64,000 nucleotides of DNA from NCBI GenBank assembly GCA_050944455.1, contig JBMNRC010000002.1:62001-126000 (forward strand), in the 5' to 3' direction. The notes beneath the pieces are model-generated. The model saw nothing but the letters and a program-made list of their open reading frames with translations, did not search any database and had not been told where the DNA came from. Source of the stretch: Anthropogastromicrobium sp050944455. GTDB taxonomy: Bacteria; Bacillota; Clostridia; Lachnospirales; Lachnospiraceae. Below are positions 40,629-49,822 of this stretch, in pieces. A program made the position numbers and the translations under genes. Positions within the stretch are counted from its first letter, which is position 1. Each line of letters begins with the position of its first letter.

Positions 40629-40920
40629 GCTTAAGTATTATGATGTGATTCTGCAGCCGGTTGTCACCGAGAAATCGATGGACAAGATGCAGAACAAGCA
40701 GTACACCTTCCTTGTCAACCCGGACGCGAACAAGACCCAGATCGCCGAAGCGGTTGAGAAGACATTCCCGGATACCAAGGTCATCAGAGTCAACACCATG
40801 AACATCCCGGGGAAGGAAAAGAGAAGAGGCAGGACCTCCGGTTTCACCGCCAAAACCAAGAAGGCGATTGTAACCCTGTCTGAGGACAGCAAGGAAATTG
40901 AGGTCTTTGCCGGACTGTAA
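40621..40920 (+). CDS. rplW: 50S ribosomal protein L23
   Basis: 99 residues, MAELKYYDVILQPVVTEKS then NKTQIAEAVEKTF and RRGRTSGFTAKTKKAIVTL. L23 lies at the tunnel exit and docks trigger factor and SRP. GAGGAGGTC within rplD is its ribosome site. Confidence 0.98.
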   Translation: MAELKYYDVILQPVVTEKSMDKMQNKQYTFLVNPDANKTQIAEAVEKTFPDTKVIRVNTMNIPGKEKRRGRTSGFTAKTKKAIVTLSEDSKEIEVFAGL

Positions 40921-40991
40921 GGTTCGCGGATCCGGCGAACCGGCTAAGCGCACAAAAGCGCGACGATAAATGTTTAAAAGGAGATTCAGTC

Positions 40992-41834
40992 ATGGGAATC
41001 AAAAAGTATACGGCGTATACACCGTCCAGAAGAAATATGACGGGTTACGACTTCGCTGAGATCACGAAGTCCAGGCCGGAGAAAGCCCTCGTTGTTTCCA
41101 AGAAAAAGACAGCTGGAAGAAACAACCAGGGAAAGATCACTGTCCGCCATCACGGCGGCGGCGGAAGAGTCAAGTACAGAATGGTCGATTTCAAGAGAAA
41201 CAGAGACGGAATTCCGGCTGTTGTCAAGGCCATCGAGTACGATCCGAACCGCACCGCGAATATCGCTCTGATTGCTTACGCTGACGGCGTCAAGTCCTAC
41301 ATTCTCGCGCCGGAAGGCCTTGAAGTCGGAGCAAAGATCATGAGCGGCGAAAATGCTGAGGCAAGGGTAGGAAACAGCCTTCCGCTCTCCCGCATCCCGA
41401 TCGGCGCCAATGTGCACTGCGTTGAGCTGTATCCGGGCGCGGGAGCCCAGATGGTCCGCAGCGCCGGCGCATTCGCGCAGCTGATGGCCAAGGAAAACGG
41501 CTACGCGACGCTCCGCCTTCCGTCCGGAGAGATGAGGCTTGTCTCCGAAAAGTGCCGCGCGACGATCGGCATCGTAGGAAACGGCGAGCACAACCTGGTG
41601 AAGCTCGGCAAGGCAGGACGCACACGCCACATGGGCATCCGTCCTACTGTCAGAGGTTCCGTCATGAACCCGAATGATCACCCGCACGGCGGCGGCGAAG
41701 GCAAGGCTCCGGTAGGACGCCCGGCACCGAGCACTCCGTGGGGCAAGCCTGCGATGGGCCTGAAGACCAGGAAGCACAAGAAGGCATCCAACAAGATGAT
41801 TGTCAGGAGAAGAGACGGCAGACTGATGCAGTAA
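40992..41834 (+). CDS. rplB: 50S ribosomal protein L2
   Basis: 280 residues. The N-terminal oligonucleotide-binding fold and SH3-like domain precede the conserved C-terminal loop MNPNDHPHGGGEGKAPVGRP, whose His is essential near the peptidyl-transferase centre. The basic tail ends RRRDGRLMQ. Confidence 0.99.
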   Translation: MGIKKYTAYTPSRRNMTGYDFAEITKSRPEKALVVSKKKTAGRNNQGKITVRHHGGGGRVKYRMVDFKRNRDGIPAVVKAIEYDPNRTANIALIAYADGVKSYILAPEGLEVGAKIMSGENAEARVGNSLPLSRIPIGANVHCVELYPGAGAQMVRSAGAFAQLMAKENGYATLRLPSGEMRLVSEKCRATIGIVGNGEHNLVKLGKAGRTRHMGIRPTVRGSVMNPNDHPHGGGEGKAPVGRPAPSTPWGKPAMGLKTRKHKKASNKMIVRRRDGRLMQ

Positions 41835-41861
41835 GCCGCGTGATCAAAGAGGAGGAAATTC

Positions 41862-42176
41862 ATGGCTCGTTCATTAAAGAAGGGACCATTTGTAGACAGC
41901 AGCCTGATGAAAAAGGTTGAAGAGCAGAACAAGACCGGCAAGAAGGAAGTTATCCGCACCTGGTCCCGCCGCTCGACTGTTTTCCCGCAGATGGTCGGAC
42001 ACACAATTGCTGTATATGACGGAAGAAAGCATGTTCCGGTATACCTTACCGAGGATATGGTTGGTCACAAACTGGGTGAGTTCGTAGCTACGAGAACCTT
42101 CCGCGGCCACCACCATGACGATGCGAAGGCGTCTGTCGGCGCTCCGGCAGCAGGCGCGCCTTCCAGCAGCAACTAA
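41862..42176 (+). CDS. rpsS: 30S ribosomal protein S19 with Ala/Ser-rich tail
   Basis: 104 residues against about 92 in most bacteria. The core (RSLKKGPFVDSSLMKKV, TWSRRSTVFPQMVGHTIAVY, HKLGEFVATRTFRGH) is normal; the extra residues form a tail of Ala, Gly, Pro and Ser. S19 binds the 30S head near the A-site finger. Confidence 0.97.
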   Translation: MARSLKKGPFVDSSLMKKVEEQNKTGKKEVIRTWSRRSTVFPQMVGHTIAVYDGRKHVPVYLTEDMVGHKLGEFVATRTFRGHHHDDAKASVGAPAAGAPSSSN

Positions 42177-42195
42177 CTGAGAGGAGGGCAAACTT

Positions 42196-42585
42196 ATGGC
42201 TAAGGGACACAGAACCCAGATCAAGAGAACAAGAAACGAGGAGCAGAGGGACACCCGTCCGTCCGCAACCCTGTCTTTCGCAAGAGTATCTGCAAGCAAG
42301 GCCGGCTATGTTCTTGACGCGATCCGCGGCAAGGACCTCAATACCGCCATCGGCATTGTAACTTACAGCCCCAGATATGCTTCCAGCCTCATCAGGAAAC
42401 TGCTTGAGTCCGCAGCGGCCAATGCTGAGAACAACAACAGCATGAAGAGAGAGAACCTTTACGTTGAGGAGTGCTACGCAAACAACGCTCCCACGATGAA
42501 GAGAATCCATCCGCGCGCACAGGGCAGAGCTTACCGCATTCTGAAGAGAACAAGCAATATCACTGTGATTCTCAACGAAAAGTAA
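42196..42585 (+). CDS. rplV: 50S ribosomal protein L22
   Basis: 129 residues. The tunnel-lining hairpin lies around APTMKRIHPRAQGRAYRILKR, and the globular part begins SATLSFARVSASKAGYVLDAIRG. Some 20 extra basic residues precede the usual start and read through without a better internal start; AGGAGGGC sits ahead of ATG 42196. Confidence 0.97.
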   Translation: MAKGHRTQIKRTRNEEQRDTRPSATLSFARVSASKAGYVLDAIRGKDLNTAIGIVTYSPRYASSLIRKLLESAAANAENNNSMKRENLYVEECYANNAPTMKRIHPRAQGRAYRILKRTSNITVILNEK

Positions 42586-42597
42586 TAGGAGGTCAGG

Positions 42598-43260
42598 ATG
42601 GGACAGAAAGTTAATCCTCATGGCATGAGAGTCGGCGTTATCGATGACTGGGATTCCAGATGGTACGCTGATGATAAGCATTTCGCAGATTATCTTGTGG
42701 AAGACAACAAGATCAGAAAGTTCCTGAAGAAGAAGCTTTACGCTTCCGGCATCTCCAAGATTGAAATCGAGAGAGTTTCCGGAAGAACAAAGGTTATTGT
42801 CTACACCGCGAAGCCCGGTATTGTTATCGGCAAAGGCGGCGCTGAAATTGAGAAGCTCAAGGCAGAAGTCGCTCCGATGGTTACCGGCAAGCTTTTCATC
42901 GATATCAAGGAAGTCAAGAGACCGGATAAGGACGCACAGCTGGCGGCAGAGAATATTGCTTCGCAGCTTGAGAACCGTACCTCTTTCCGCCGCGCCATGA
43001 AGTCCGTCATGAGCCGCGCAATCAAGGCCGGCACTCTCGGTATCAAGACCAAGTGCTCCGGCAGACTCGGCGGCGCCGACATTGCGCGTTCTGAGTCTTA
43101 CAGCGAAGGCACCATCCCGCTTCAGACGCTCAGGGCTGATATCGATTACGGATTTGCTGAAGCAAACACTACCTATGGAAAGGTCGGCGTCAAGGTCTGG
43201 ATCTACAAGGGTGAGGTCCTCCAGGCGAAAAACCCGGCCCAGGAAGGGAGCGATAAATAA
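42598..43260 (+). CDS. rpsC: 30S ribosomal protein S3
   Basis: 220 residues: GQKVNPHGMRVGVIDDW, a KH domain with IVIGKGGAEIEKLK, and the C-terminal domain with IKTKCSGRLGGADIARSE. It lies at the mRNA entry channel. The stop overlaps the rplP start in TAATG. Confidence 0.99.
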   Translation: MGQKVNPHGMRVGVIDDWDSRWYADDKHFADYLVEDNKIRKFLKKKLYASGISKIEIERVSGRTKVIVYTAKPGIVIGKGGAEIEKLKAEVAPMVTGKLFIDIKEVKRPDKDAQLAAENIASQLENRTSFRRAMKSVMSRAIKAGTLGIKTKCSGRLGGADIARSESYSEGTIPLQTLRADIDYGFAEANTTYGKVGVKVWIYKGEVLQAKNPAQEGSDK

Positions 43261-43700
43261 TGTTAATGCCGAAGAGAGTAAAGCACCGCAAGCAGTTCAG
43301 AGGCTCCATGGCCGGCAAGGCTATGCGCGGAACGACTCTGGCTTACGGTTCTTACGGACTCGTTGCAACCGAGCCCGCGTGGATCAAGTCCAACCAGATC
43401 GAAGCTGCCCGTGCGGCCATCAACCGTTATATCAAGCGTGGCGGCAACGTCTACATCAGAATTTTCCCGGATAAGCCGGTCACCGCAAAGCCCGCAGAAA
43501 CCCGTATGGGTTCCGGAAAGGGCTCCGTTGAATACTGGGTGGCAGTTGTAAAGCCGGGCCGTGTGCTGTTCGAAATCGGCGGCGTACCGGACGCTGACTG
43601 CAAGGAGGCACTCCGCCTTGCGTCCAACAAGCTTCCGCTCAAATGCAAGATCATTTCCCGTGAGAGCGAGGAAGGCGGTGAAAACAGTGAAAACAACTAA
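43260..43700 (+). CDS. rplP: 50S ribosomal protein L16
   Basis: 146 residues beginning MLMPKRVKHRKQFRG; the RIFPDKPVTAKPAETRMGSGKG loop contacts the A-site tRNA. Translation is coupled to rpsC by a one-base overlap. Confidence 0.98.
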   Translation: MLMPKRVKHRKQFRGSMAGKAMRGTTLAYGSYGLVATEPAWIKSNQIEAARAAINRYIKRGGNVYIRIFPDKPVTAKPAETRMGSGKGSVEYWVAVVKPGRVLFEIGGVPDADCKEALRLASNKLPLKCKIISRESEEGGENSENN

Positions 43701-43887
43701 ATATGTGCAGGACCTGAGGGAGAAATCCGTTACGGAACTTCAGGAAGAGCTTGCCGCTGCAAAGAAAGAGCTGTTCAATCTCAGATTCCAGAACGCGACC
43801 AACCAGCTGGACAACACCAGCCGGATCAAAGAGGTTCGCAGAAACATCGCCAGGATCCAGACGGTCCTCGCGTCCATGAACAAGTGA
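43687..43887 (+). CDS. rpmC: 50S ribosomal protein L29
   Basis: 66 residues forming the usual helical hairpin (LREKSVTELQEELAAAKKELF then NTSRIKEVRRNIARIQTV). I take GTG 43687, which yields MKTTKYVQDL in line with the family; GTG 43678 is the alternative. It overlaps rplP by 14 bases in another frame. Located beside L23 at the tunnel exit. Confidence 0.93.
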   Translation: MKTTKYVQDLREKSVTELQEELAAAKKELFNLRFQNATNQLDNTSRIKEVRRNIARIQTVLASMNK

Positions 43888-43912
43888 CGCGCAGAAAGGA
43901 GACAACAGCGAT

Positions 43913-44167
43913 ATGGAAAGAAATCTTAGAAAAACCCGTACGGGCAAAGTAGTCAGCAACAAGATGGACAAGACCATCGTTGTGGCTGTTGTGAATAACG
44001 TCAAGCATCCGGTCATCGGAAAGATTGTCAAGCGCACCTACAAGCTGAAGGCCCATGACGAAGAGAACACCTGCAACATCGGCGACACTGTCAGAGTGAT
44101 GGAGACCAGACCGCTGTCCAAAGACAAGAGATGGAGACTCGTCGAGGTTATCGAGCGCGCGAAGTAA
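43913..44167 (+). CDS. rpsQ: 30S ribosomal protein S17
   Basis: 84 residues of OB fold, MERNLRKTRTGKVVSNKMDK and VRVMETRPLSKDKRWRLVEV. A primary 16S-binding protein of the 5' domain. AAAGGAG precedes ATG by 13 bases, a loose spacing. Confidence 0.97.
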   Translation: MERNLRKTRTGKVVSNKMDKTIVVAVVNNVKHPVIGKIVKRTYKLKAHDEENTCNIGDTVRVMETRPLSKDKRWRLVEVIERAK

Positions 44168-44212
44168 TCCGCCCGTCCCGCACTTCGGAGATCCACTAGA
44201 AAGGAGTTCATC

Positions 44213-44581
44213 ATGGTTCAGCAGGAAACCAGACTGAAGGTTGCCGACAATACCGGTGCCAGAGAGCTTCTCTGCATCCGTGTCAAGGGCGGTTCAACCA
44301 GAAGATACGCTAATATCGGAGACATCATCGTTGCTTCTGTCAAAGACGCAACGCCAGGCGGTGTTGTCAAGGCAGGAGACGTTGTGAAGGCCGTTGTGGT
44401 CCGCACTGTCAAAGGCGTTCACCGCAAGGACGGCTCCTATATCAAGTTCGATGAGAACGCGGCAGTCATCATCAAAGATGACCTCACGCCGACCGGAACC
44501 CGTATTTTCGGACCGGTTGCCCGTGAGCTTCGTGACAGAAACTTCATGAAGATCGTTTCTCTCGCGCCGGAAGTTCTATAA
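44213..44581 (+). CDS. rplN: 50S ribosomal protein L14
   Basis: 122 residues, exactly the standard length, with VQQETRLKVADNTGARELLC and GTRIFGPVARELRD. It lies at the subunit interface and is the docking site of RsfS. In this organisation it opens the spc section. Confidence 0.99.
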   Translation: MVQQETRLKVADNTGARELLCIRVKGGSTRRYANIGDIIVASVKDATPGGVVKAGDVVKAVVVRTVKGVHRKDGSYIKFDENAAVIIKDDLTPTGTRIFGPVARELRDRNFMKIVSLAPEVL

Positions 44582-44593
44582 GGAGGACGCACC

Positions 44594-44902
44594 GTGGCAA
44601 ACAAGATTAAGAAGGGTGATACCGTAAAGGTTATTACCGGAAAAGATAAGGAAAGAGAAGGCAAGGTTCTTTCTGTGGACGTCAAGAACCACAGAGTCCT
44701 TGTCGAAGGTGTCAACAAAGTTTCCAGACACACCAAGCCGAATGCCCAGAACCAGCAGGGCGGGATTATCGAGAAGGAAGCTCCGATCGATCTTTCCAAC
44801 GTTATGCTGAGCGTCAACGGCCAGACTGTCAGAGTCGGATTTGGTGAGAAGGACGGCAAGAAAGTCCGCATCAACAAAAAGACCGGCGAGGCTATCGACT
44901 GA
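44594..44902 (+). CDS. rplX: 50S ribosomal protein L24
   Basis: 102 residues from GTG with AGGAGG upstream. The KOW motif is KKGDTVKVITGKDKEREGKVL; the rest (NKVSRHTKPNAQNQQGGIIEKE) contacts 23S domain I as an assembly initiator. Confidence 0.98.
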   Translation: MANKIKKGDTVKVITGKDKEREGKVLSVDVKNHRVLVEGVNKVSRHTKPNAQNQQGGIIEKEAPIDLSNVMLSVNGQTVRVGFGEKDGKKVRINKKTGEAID

Positions 44903-44922
44903 GCCGAAGGGAGGATTTACAG

Positions 44923-45465
44923 GTGAGTGCCAGATTAAAAGAGCAGTATCAGAACGAGATCGTGGACGCCATGATCAAGAAGTTCGGATACAAAAATGTC
45001 ATGGAAGTTCCGAAGCTCGAGAAGATCGTCGTCAACATGGGCGTCGGAGAAGCGAAAGAGAATGCCAAGCTGCTTGAAACCGCTGTGAAGGAGATGGAGA
45101 CCATCACCGGCCAGCACGCTGTTACCACCAAGGCCAAGAAGTCGGTGGCTAACTTCAAGATCCGCGAGGGCATGGCAATCGGCTGCAAGACCACTCTCCG
45201 CGGCAACAAGATGTATGAGTTCGCGGACCGCCTGATCAACCTCGCGCTGCCGCGTGTCCGCGACTTCAGAGGAGTCAGCGCCAATTCCTTCGACGGAAGA
45301 GGCAATTATGCCCTGGGAATCAAGGAACAGCTGATCTTCCCGGAAATCGAGTACGATAAGGTAGACAAAACCAGGGGCATGGATATCATTTTTGTCACCA
45401 CTGCCAAGACTGATGAGGAAGCACGTTATCTGCTTGCCCAGTTCGGCATGCCGTTCGCGAAGTAA
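44923..45465 (+). CDS. rplE: 50S ribosomal protein L5
   Basis: 180 residues from GTG 44923, 7 bases after GGGAGG. VPKLEKIVVNMGVGEA, the P-site loop and DKTRGMDIIFVTTAKTDEEA are conserved. L5 anchors 5S rRNA with L18. Confidence 0.99.
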   Translation: MSARLKEQYQNEIVDAMIKKFGYKNVMEVPKLEKIVVNMGVGEAKENAKLLETAVKEMETITGQHAVTTKAKKSVANFKIREGMAIGCKTTLRGNKMYEFADRLINLALPRVRDFRGVSANSFDGRGNYALGIKEQLIFPEIEYDKVDKTRGMDIIFVTTAKTDEEARYLLAQFGMPFAK

Positions 45466-45481
45466 TCAGGAGGAATGACCG

Positions 45482-45667
45482 ATGGCTAAAACATCAATGA
45501 AAATCAAGGCTGCGAGACAGCCCAAATATTCCACCAGAGCGTACACCCGCTGCCGTATCTGCGGCCGTCCGCACGCTTATCTCAGAAAGTATGGAATCTG
45601 CAGAATCTGCTTCCGCGAGCTTGCATACAAGGGTGAGATCCCGGGTGTCAGAAAGGCAAGCTGGTAA
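45482..45667 (+). CDS. rpsZ: 30S ribosomal protein S14, zinc type
   Basis: 61 residues with Cys24, Cys27, Cys40 and Cys43 (CRIC twice), the short zinc-binding form rather than the 89-101-residue zinc-free form. The C-terminus GEIPGVRKASW is canonical. Confidence 0.98.
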   Translation: MAKTSMKIKAARQPKYSTRAYTRCRICGRPHAYLRKYGICRICFRELAYKGEIPGVRKASW

Positions 45668-45731
45668 TGAACGCCGGGCCCGCGCTGAGCGCGGCCGGGG
45701 TCATGCCGAATGAAAAAGGAGGAAAACAGAT

Positions 45732-46136
45732 ATGGCAGTAGTTAGCGATCCGATCGCGGATATGCTCACAAGAATCCGCAATGCGAATACGTCCAAGCAT
45801 GATACAGTCGATGTCCCGTCTTCCAGAATGAAGGTCGCGATTGCCGACATCCTGGTAAACGAAGGATACATTGAGAAATACGAACTCGTTGACAACGGCA
45901 GCTTCAAGGATATCCACATCACCCTGAAGTACGGCAAAAACAAGAACGAGAAGATTATCACCGGCCTGAAGAGAATCAGCAAACCGGGTCTTCGCGTTTA
46001 CGCGAGCGCTGACAAACTTCCGAAGGTTCTTGACGGACTGGGCACAGCGATCATCAGCACGACTGACGGCGTTATGACCGACAAGGAAGCAAGAAAGCGC
46101 CATATGGGCGGAGAAGTTCTGGCGTTTATCTGGTGA
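45732..46136 (+). CDS. rpsH: 30S ribosomal protein S8
   Basis: 134 residues; SDPIADMLTRIRNAN at the start and TDKEARKRHMGGEVLAFIW at the end (normally GGE.L..VW). In E. coli S8 represses the spc operon. Confidence 0.98.
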   Translation: MAVVSDPIADMLTRIRNANTSKHDTVDVPSSRMKVAIADILVNEGYIEKYELVDNGSFKDIHITLKYGKNKNEKIITGLKRISKPGLRVYASADKLPKVLDGLGTAIISTTDGVMTDKEARKRHMGGEVLAFIW

Positions 46137-46256
46137 TTGCTGTCGGGAGACAGGAAACGCCGCCTGAGGCGGCCCGGATAAGCGTGCTTACTGCGGCGCA
46201 GGTGCGCGAGCATACCACGCCGCTGCGCATAGAATATAATTTTTGGAGGTACAGGC

Positions 46257-46796
46257 ATGTCACGTATTGGAAGAATGCCGATCGCAATTCCCGCAGGCGT
46301 TACTGTGGAATTAGCAGAAAATAATAAGGTGACTGTAAAAGGACCGAAGGGCTCCATTGAGAGAACCTTCTCACCGGAAATGACCATCAGGGTCGAGGAC
46401 AACAAGATTATTGTCGAAAGACCGAATGATACAAAGAGGGTCAAGGCGCTTCACGGCCTCACCAGAAGCCTTCTGAACAACATGGTTATCGGCGTCACTC
46501 AGACCTTCAGCAAGACGATGGAAATCAACGGTGTCGGATACAGAGCGGCAAAGCAGGGCAACAAGCTTGTGCTCAACCTCGGTTATTCTCACCAGGTCGA
46601 GGTGGTTGATCCGGAAGGGATCACGACGAAAGTCGAGGACAACAGGATCATCATCAGCGGCGTCGACAAGGAAAAGGTCGGGCAGTATGCGGCTACGCTT
46701 CGCACCAAGCGTGCTCCTGAACCTTACAAGGGCAAGGGAATCAAGTACGATTACGAAGTGATCAGACGCAAGGTCGGCAAGACCGGTAAGAAATAA
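46257..46796 (+). CDS. rplF: 50S ribosomal protein L6
   Basis: 179 residues with two related domains; MSRIGRMPIAIPAGVTVEL and the C-terminal APEPYKGKGIKY signature. It lies near the sarcin-ricin loop. The 120-base gap before it carries only a TTTTGGAGGT ribosome site and no gene. Confidence 0.98.
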   Translation: MSRIGRMPIAIPAGVTVELAENNKVTVKGPKGSIERTFSPEMTIRVEDNKIIVERPNDTKRVKALHGLTRSLLNNMVIGVTQTFSKTMEINGVGYRAAKQGNKLVLNLGYSHQVEVVDPEGITTKVEDNRIIISGVDKEKVGQYAATLRTKRAPEPYKGKGIKYDYEVIRRKVGKTGKK

Positions 46797-46817
46797 TAAC
46801 AGGAGGTCAGATAGAAT

Positions 46818-47186
46818 ATGGTTAGCAAAGTATCCAGATCTGAAGTTCGCAAAAACAAGCACTGGAGAATGCGCAGACATATTGTTGGCACATCTGAGAG
46901 ACCGCGTCTTGCAGTATTCAGAAGCAACAATCATATGTATGCCCAGATCATTGACGATTCCAACGGCACAACGCTGGTTGCCGCTTCCACTACCGAGAAG
47001 GACGTGAAGGCAGAGCTCAAGAAGACCAATGACGTCGCGGCAGCTTCCTACGTAGGCACTGTCCTGGGAAAGAGAGCTGTTGAGAAGGGAATCACTGAAG
47101 TCGTGTTCGACAGAGGCGGATTCATTTATCAGGGCAAAGTGAAAGCTCTTGCTGACGCAGCGAGAGAAGCCGGCCTGCAGTTCTAA
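46818..47186 (+). CDS. rplR: 50S ribosomal protein L18
   Basis: 122 residues: HWRMRRHIVGTSERPRLAVF and AASYVGTVLGKRAVEKGI then FDRGGFIYQGKVKALADAA. Binds 5S rRNA with L5. Confidence 0.98.
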   Translation: MVSKVSRSEVRKNKHWRMRRHIVGTSERPRLAVFRSNNHMYAQIIDDSNGTTLVAASTTEKDVKAELKKTNDVAAASYVGTVLGKRAVEKGITEVVFDRGGFIYQGKVKALADAAREAGLQF

Positions 47187-47204
47187 ATCAGGGAGGAGTT
47201 CAAA

Positions 47205-47711
47205 ATGAGAGATTTCATTGATCCCAGCCAGTTAGAGCTGGAGGATAACGTTGTTGCCATCAAACGTGTATCCAAGACCGTCAAGGGCGGCCGCACCCAG
47301 AGATTTTCAACTCTGGTCGTCGTTGGTGACAAAAACGGACACGTCGGCGTCGGCATGGGCAAAGCTGCCGAGATCCCGGAGGCAATCCGCAAGGGCAGGC
47401 AGGCGGCGGAGAAGAACATCTTCACCGTAGCCATGGATGATGTCGCAAGCATTCCGCACGATTATATCGGAAAGTTCGGAAGCGCCAATGTGCTTCTGAA
47501 GAAGGCTCCCGACGGAACCGGCATCATCGCCGGCGGCCCGGCCCGCGCCGTTCTTGAGCTTGCCGGTATCCGCAATATCCGTACCAAGTCTCTGGGTTCC
47601 AGCAACAAGGTCAACGTTGTTCTTGCTACCGTCGCGGGCCTCAAGTCCCTGAAGGTACCGGAAGAAGTTGCGAGACTCCGCGGCAAGACTGTCGAGGAAA
47701 TCTACAACTAA
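47205..47711 (+). CDS. rpsE: 30S ribosomal protein S5
   Basis: 168 residues. The double-stranded RNA-binding domain VVAIKRVSKTVKGGRTQRFS includes the spectinomycin-contact loop in wild-type form; the C-terminal domain has GTGIIAGGPARAVLELAG. It lies at the mRNA entry site. Confidence 0.99.
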   Translation: MRDFIDPSQLELEDNVVAIKRVSKTVKGGRTQRFSTLVVVGDKNGHVGVGMGKAAEIPEAIRKGRQAAEKNIFTVAMDDVASIPHDYIGKFGSANVLLKKAPDGTGIIAGGPARAVLELAGIRNIRTKSLGSSNKVNVVLATVAGLKSLKVPEEVARLRGKTVEEIYN

Positions 47712-47725
47712 GGGAGGTACGTAAA

Positions 47726-47911
47726 ATGGCAACAAAACTGAGAGTTTCTCTTGTGAAGTCCCCGATCGGGGCAATCCCGAAGCAGAGAGCGACCGTTGAG
47801 GCGCTCGGGCTTCACAAGCTGTACAAGACGGTGGAGCTTCCGGACAACGATGCTGTCAGGGGAATGATCTGGCATGTCCGCCACCTTGTCAAAGTCGAAG
47901 AAGTGGATTAA
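47726..47911 (+). CDS. rpmD: 50S ribosomal protein L30
   Basis: 61 residues, a typical bacterial short L30: LRVSLVKSPIGAIPKQRATV, LGLHKLYKTVELPDN and RGMIWHVRHLVKVEE. Confidence 0.98.
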   Translation: MATKLRVSLVKSPIGAIPKQRATVEALGLHKLYKTVELPDNDAVRGMIWHVRHLVKVEEVD

Positions 47912-47923
47912 GGAGGAATCGAC

Positions 47924-48364
47924 ATGGATTTATCTAATTTGACTCCCGCAAAGGGTTCCGTCCACAGCGGCAGCTTCAGAAAAGGCCGCGGTTATTCCTC
48001 CGGCAACGGTAAGACTGCCGGCAAGGGCAGCAAAGGCCAGAAGGCCCGTTCCGGACGTCCGAGAATCGGATTTGAAGGCGGCCAGATGCCCCTGTACAGA
48101 AGACTCCCGAAGAGAGGCTTCACGGACAGGAATTCCAAGAAGATCGTTTCCGTCAATGTCAGCGAGCTTGAGCGTTTCGACAATGACACCGAAGTGACGA
48201 TTGACCTTCTTCTCGAAAACAAAGTCATCAAAGAGGTGTATGACGGCGTCAAGATCCTGGGAAACGGGGACCTTACCAAAAAGCTCACCGTTAAGGCTAA
48301 TGCTTTCTCAGCTGGCGCAAAAGCAAAGATCGAGGCTGCGGGCGGAACTGCTGAGGTGATCTGA
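47924..48364 (+). CDS. rplO: 50S ribosomal protein L15
   Basis: 146 residues. A Gly/Lys-rich extended N-terminal arm (GRGYSSGNGKTAGKGSKGQK) penetrates 23S rRNA; the globular end carries FSAGAKAKIEAAGGTAEVI. Its stop overlaps the secY start in TGATG. Confidence 0.99.
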   Translation: MDLSNLTPAKGSVHSGSFRKGRGYSSGNGKTAGKGSKGQKARSGRPRIGFEGGQMPLYRRLPKRGFTDRNSKKIVSVNVSELERFDNDTEVTIDLLLENKVIKEVYDGVKILGNGDLTKKLTVKANAFSAGAKAKIEAAGGTAEVI

Positions 48365-49674
48365 TGTTAAAAATGCTTCAGCAGGCGCTCAGGGTTAAGG
48401 ATATCAGAAGAAGGCTTCTCTTCACATTCCTTATGATGCTGGTGATGCGTTTCGGCTCCCAGCTGCCGGTGCCGGGCACGGATCCGAGCTATCTGAGCAG
48501 TGTGTTCAGCGGCGAGACCGGTGACGCGTTCAACTTTCTGAGCGCTCTCACCGGAGGCTCGTTCGAAAGCTTCTCTATCCTGGCCCTCAGCATTACGCCA
48601 TACATCACGGCATCTATTATCATCGAGCTGCTGACGATTGCGATCCCGGCGCTCGAGGAAATGCAGAAAGACGGTCAGGAAGGCCGCAAAAAGATGCAGC
48701 GCATCACCCGTTACGTGACGGTCGGCCTTTCCCTGATCCAGTCCACTGCCATGGCAATCGGTTTCGGCCGCCAGGGCCTTCTGACCGATTACACCTGGTA
48801 CAACGTCATCGTTGTGATCGTGTGCCTTACCTGCGGCTCCGCCTTCCTCATGTGGCTGGGCGAGAGAATCACCGACAAGGGCATTGGAAACGGTATCTCG
48901 ATCGTACTGCTGATCAATATCATTTCCAGGCTTCCGGATGACGTCGTCACCATCTATGACACTTTCATGTCCGGCAGAACCGTTGCGGTCCAGGTCGTCG
49001 TTGCCGTATTCATCATCGCGATCCTCGCGCTGATCGTAGCCTACAACGTAGTCCTGAACGACGCCGAGAGAAGAATCCCGGTACAGTACGCGCAGAAGGT
49101 CGTCGGCAGGAGAAGCTACGGCGGACGTTCCACGTACATTCCGATCAAGGTCTGCACAGCCAACGTCATCCCGGTCATCTTCGCGTCCTCGATCATGTCC
49201 ATGCCGGTTATGATCGCGTCATTCTTCGACGTCGACTACAACACATTCGGCGGATGGATCCTCCATATGCTGAGTTCCAGCTACTGGTTCCGCCCGAGCA
49301 TGTGGTCCTACTCGATCGGCGCTGTCATTTATATTCTGCTGGTGATTATGTTCGCGTACTTCTACACGAACATTACCTTTAATCCGCTGGAAGTTGCCGA
49401 CAACATGAAAAAATCCGGCGGCTTCATCCCGGGCATCCGTCCCGGAAAGCCGACCAGCGACTACCTGTCCGATGTGCTGAGCCATGTGATTTTCATCGGC
49501 GCTGTCGGCCTCGTAATTGCGTGCGTTTTCCCGATGGTTGTCACGGGAATCGGAAACATCAGCTCGCTGTCTCTTCTGGGCACGTCGCTGATCATTATTG
49601 TCGGTGTCATTCTTGAGACCCTGCAGCAGATCAACGGCCGCATGATTGACAGACAGTACGACAGTATTTTCTGA
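48364..49674 (+). CDS. secY: Preprotein translocase channel subunit SecY
   Basis: 436 residues, ten TM helices. MLKMLQQALRVKDIRRRLLF, the plug/lateral-gate helix region TGGSFESFSILALSITPYI, the cytosolic loop with IPVQYAQKVVGR and the helix ending GYNPLEVA-like NPLEVADNMKKSGGFIPGI are all in order. It forms the Sec pore with SecE (8543). Translationally coupled to rplO. The 148-base spacer downstream contains a hairpin ACAAAGCG/CGCTTTGT near 49680-49721. Confidence 0.99.
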   Translation: MLKMLQQALRVKDIRRRLLFTFLMMLVMRFGSQLPVPGTDPSYLSSVFSGETGDAFNFLSALTGGSFESFSILALSITPYITASIIIELLTIAIPALEEMQKDGQEGRKKMQRITRYVTVGLSLIQSTAMAIGFGRQGLLTDYTWYNVIVVIVCLTCGSAFLMWLGERITDKGIGNGISIVLLINIISRLPDDVVTIYDTFMSGRTVAVQVVVAVFIIAILALIVAYNVVLNDAERRIPVQYAQKVVGRRSYGGRSTYIPIKVCTANVIPVIFASSIMSMPVMIASFFDVDYNTFGGWILHMLSSSYWFRPSMWSYSIGAVIYILLVIMFAYFYTNITFNPLEVADNMKKSGGFIPGIRPGKPTSDYLSDVLSHVIFIGAVGLVIACVFPMVVTGIGNISSLSLLGTSLIIIVGVILETLQQINGRMIDRQYDSIF

Positions 49675-49822
49675 TTTTGACAAAGCGGAGTTTTTCGCAG
49701 CAGTGCGGAAGGCTTCGCTTTGTTTACGGAAAACGGGAAACCGCGGTACCGCTGAAACAGATGGCATAGCCGCGTGAAGCGGCGGAGAAGGTATACAGGC
49801 AGTATACGGAAAGGAGGCATTG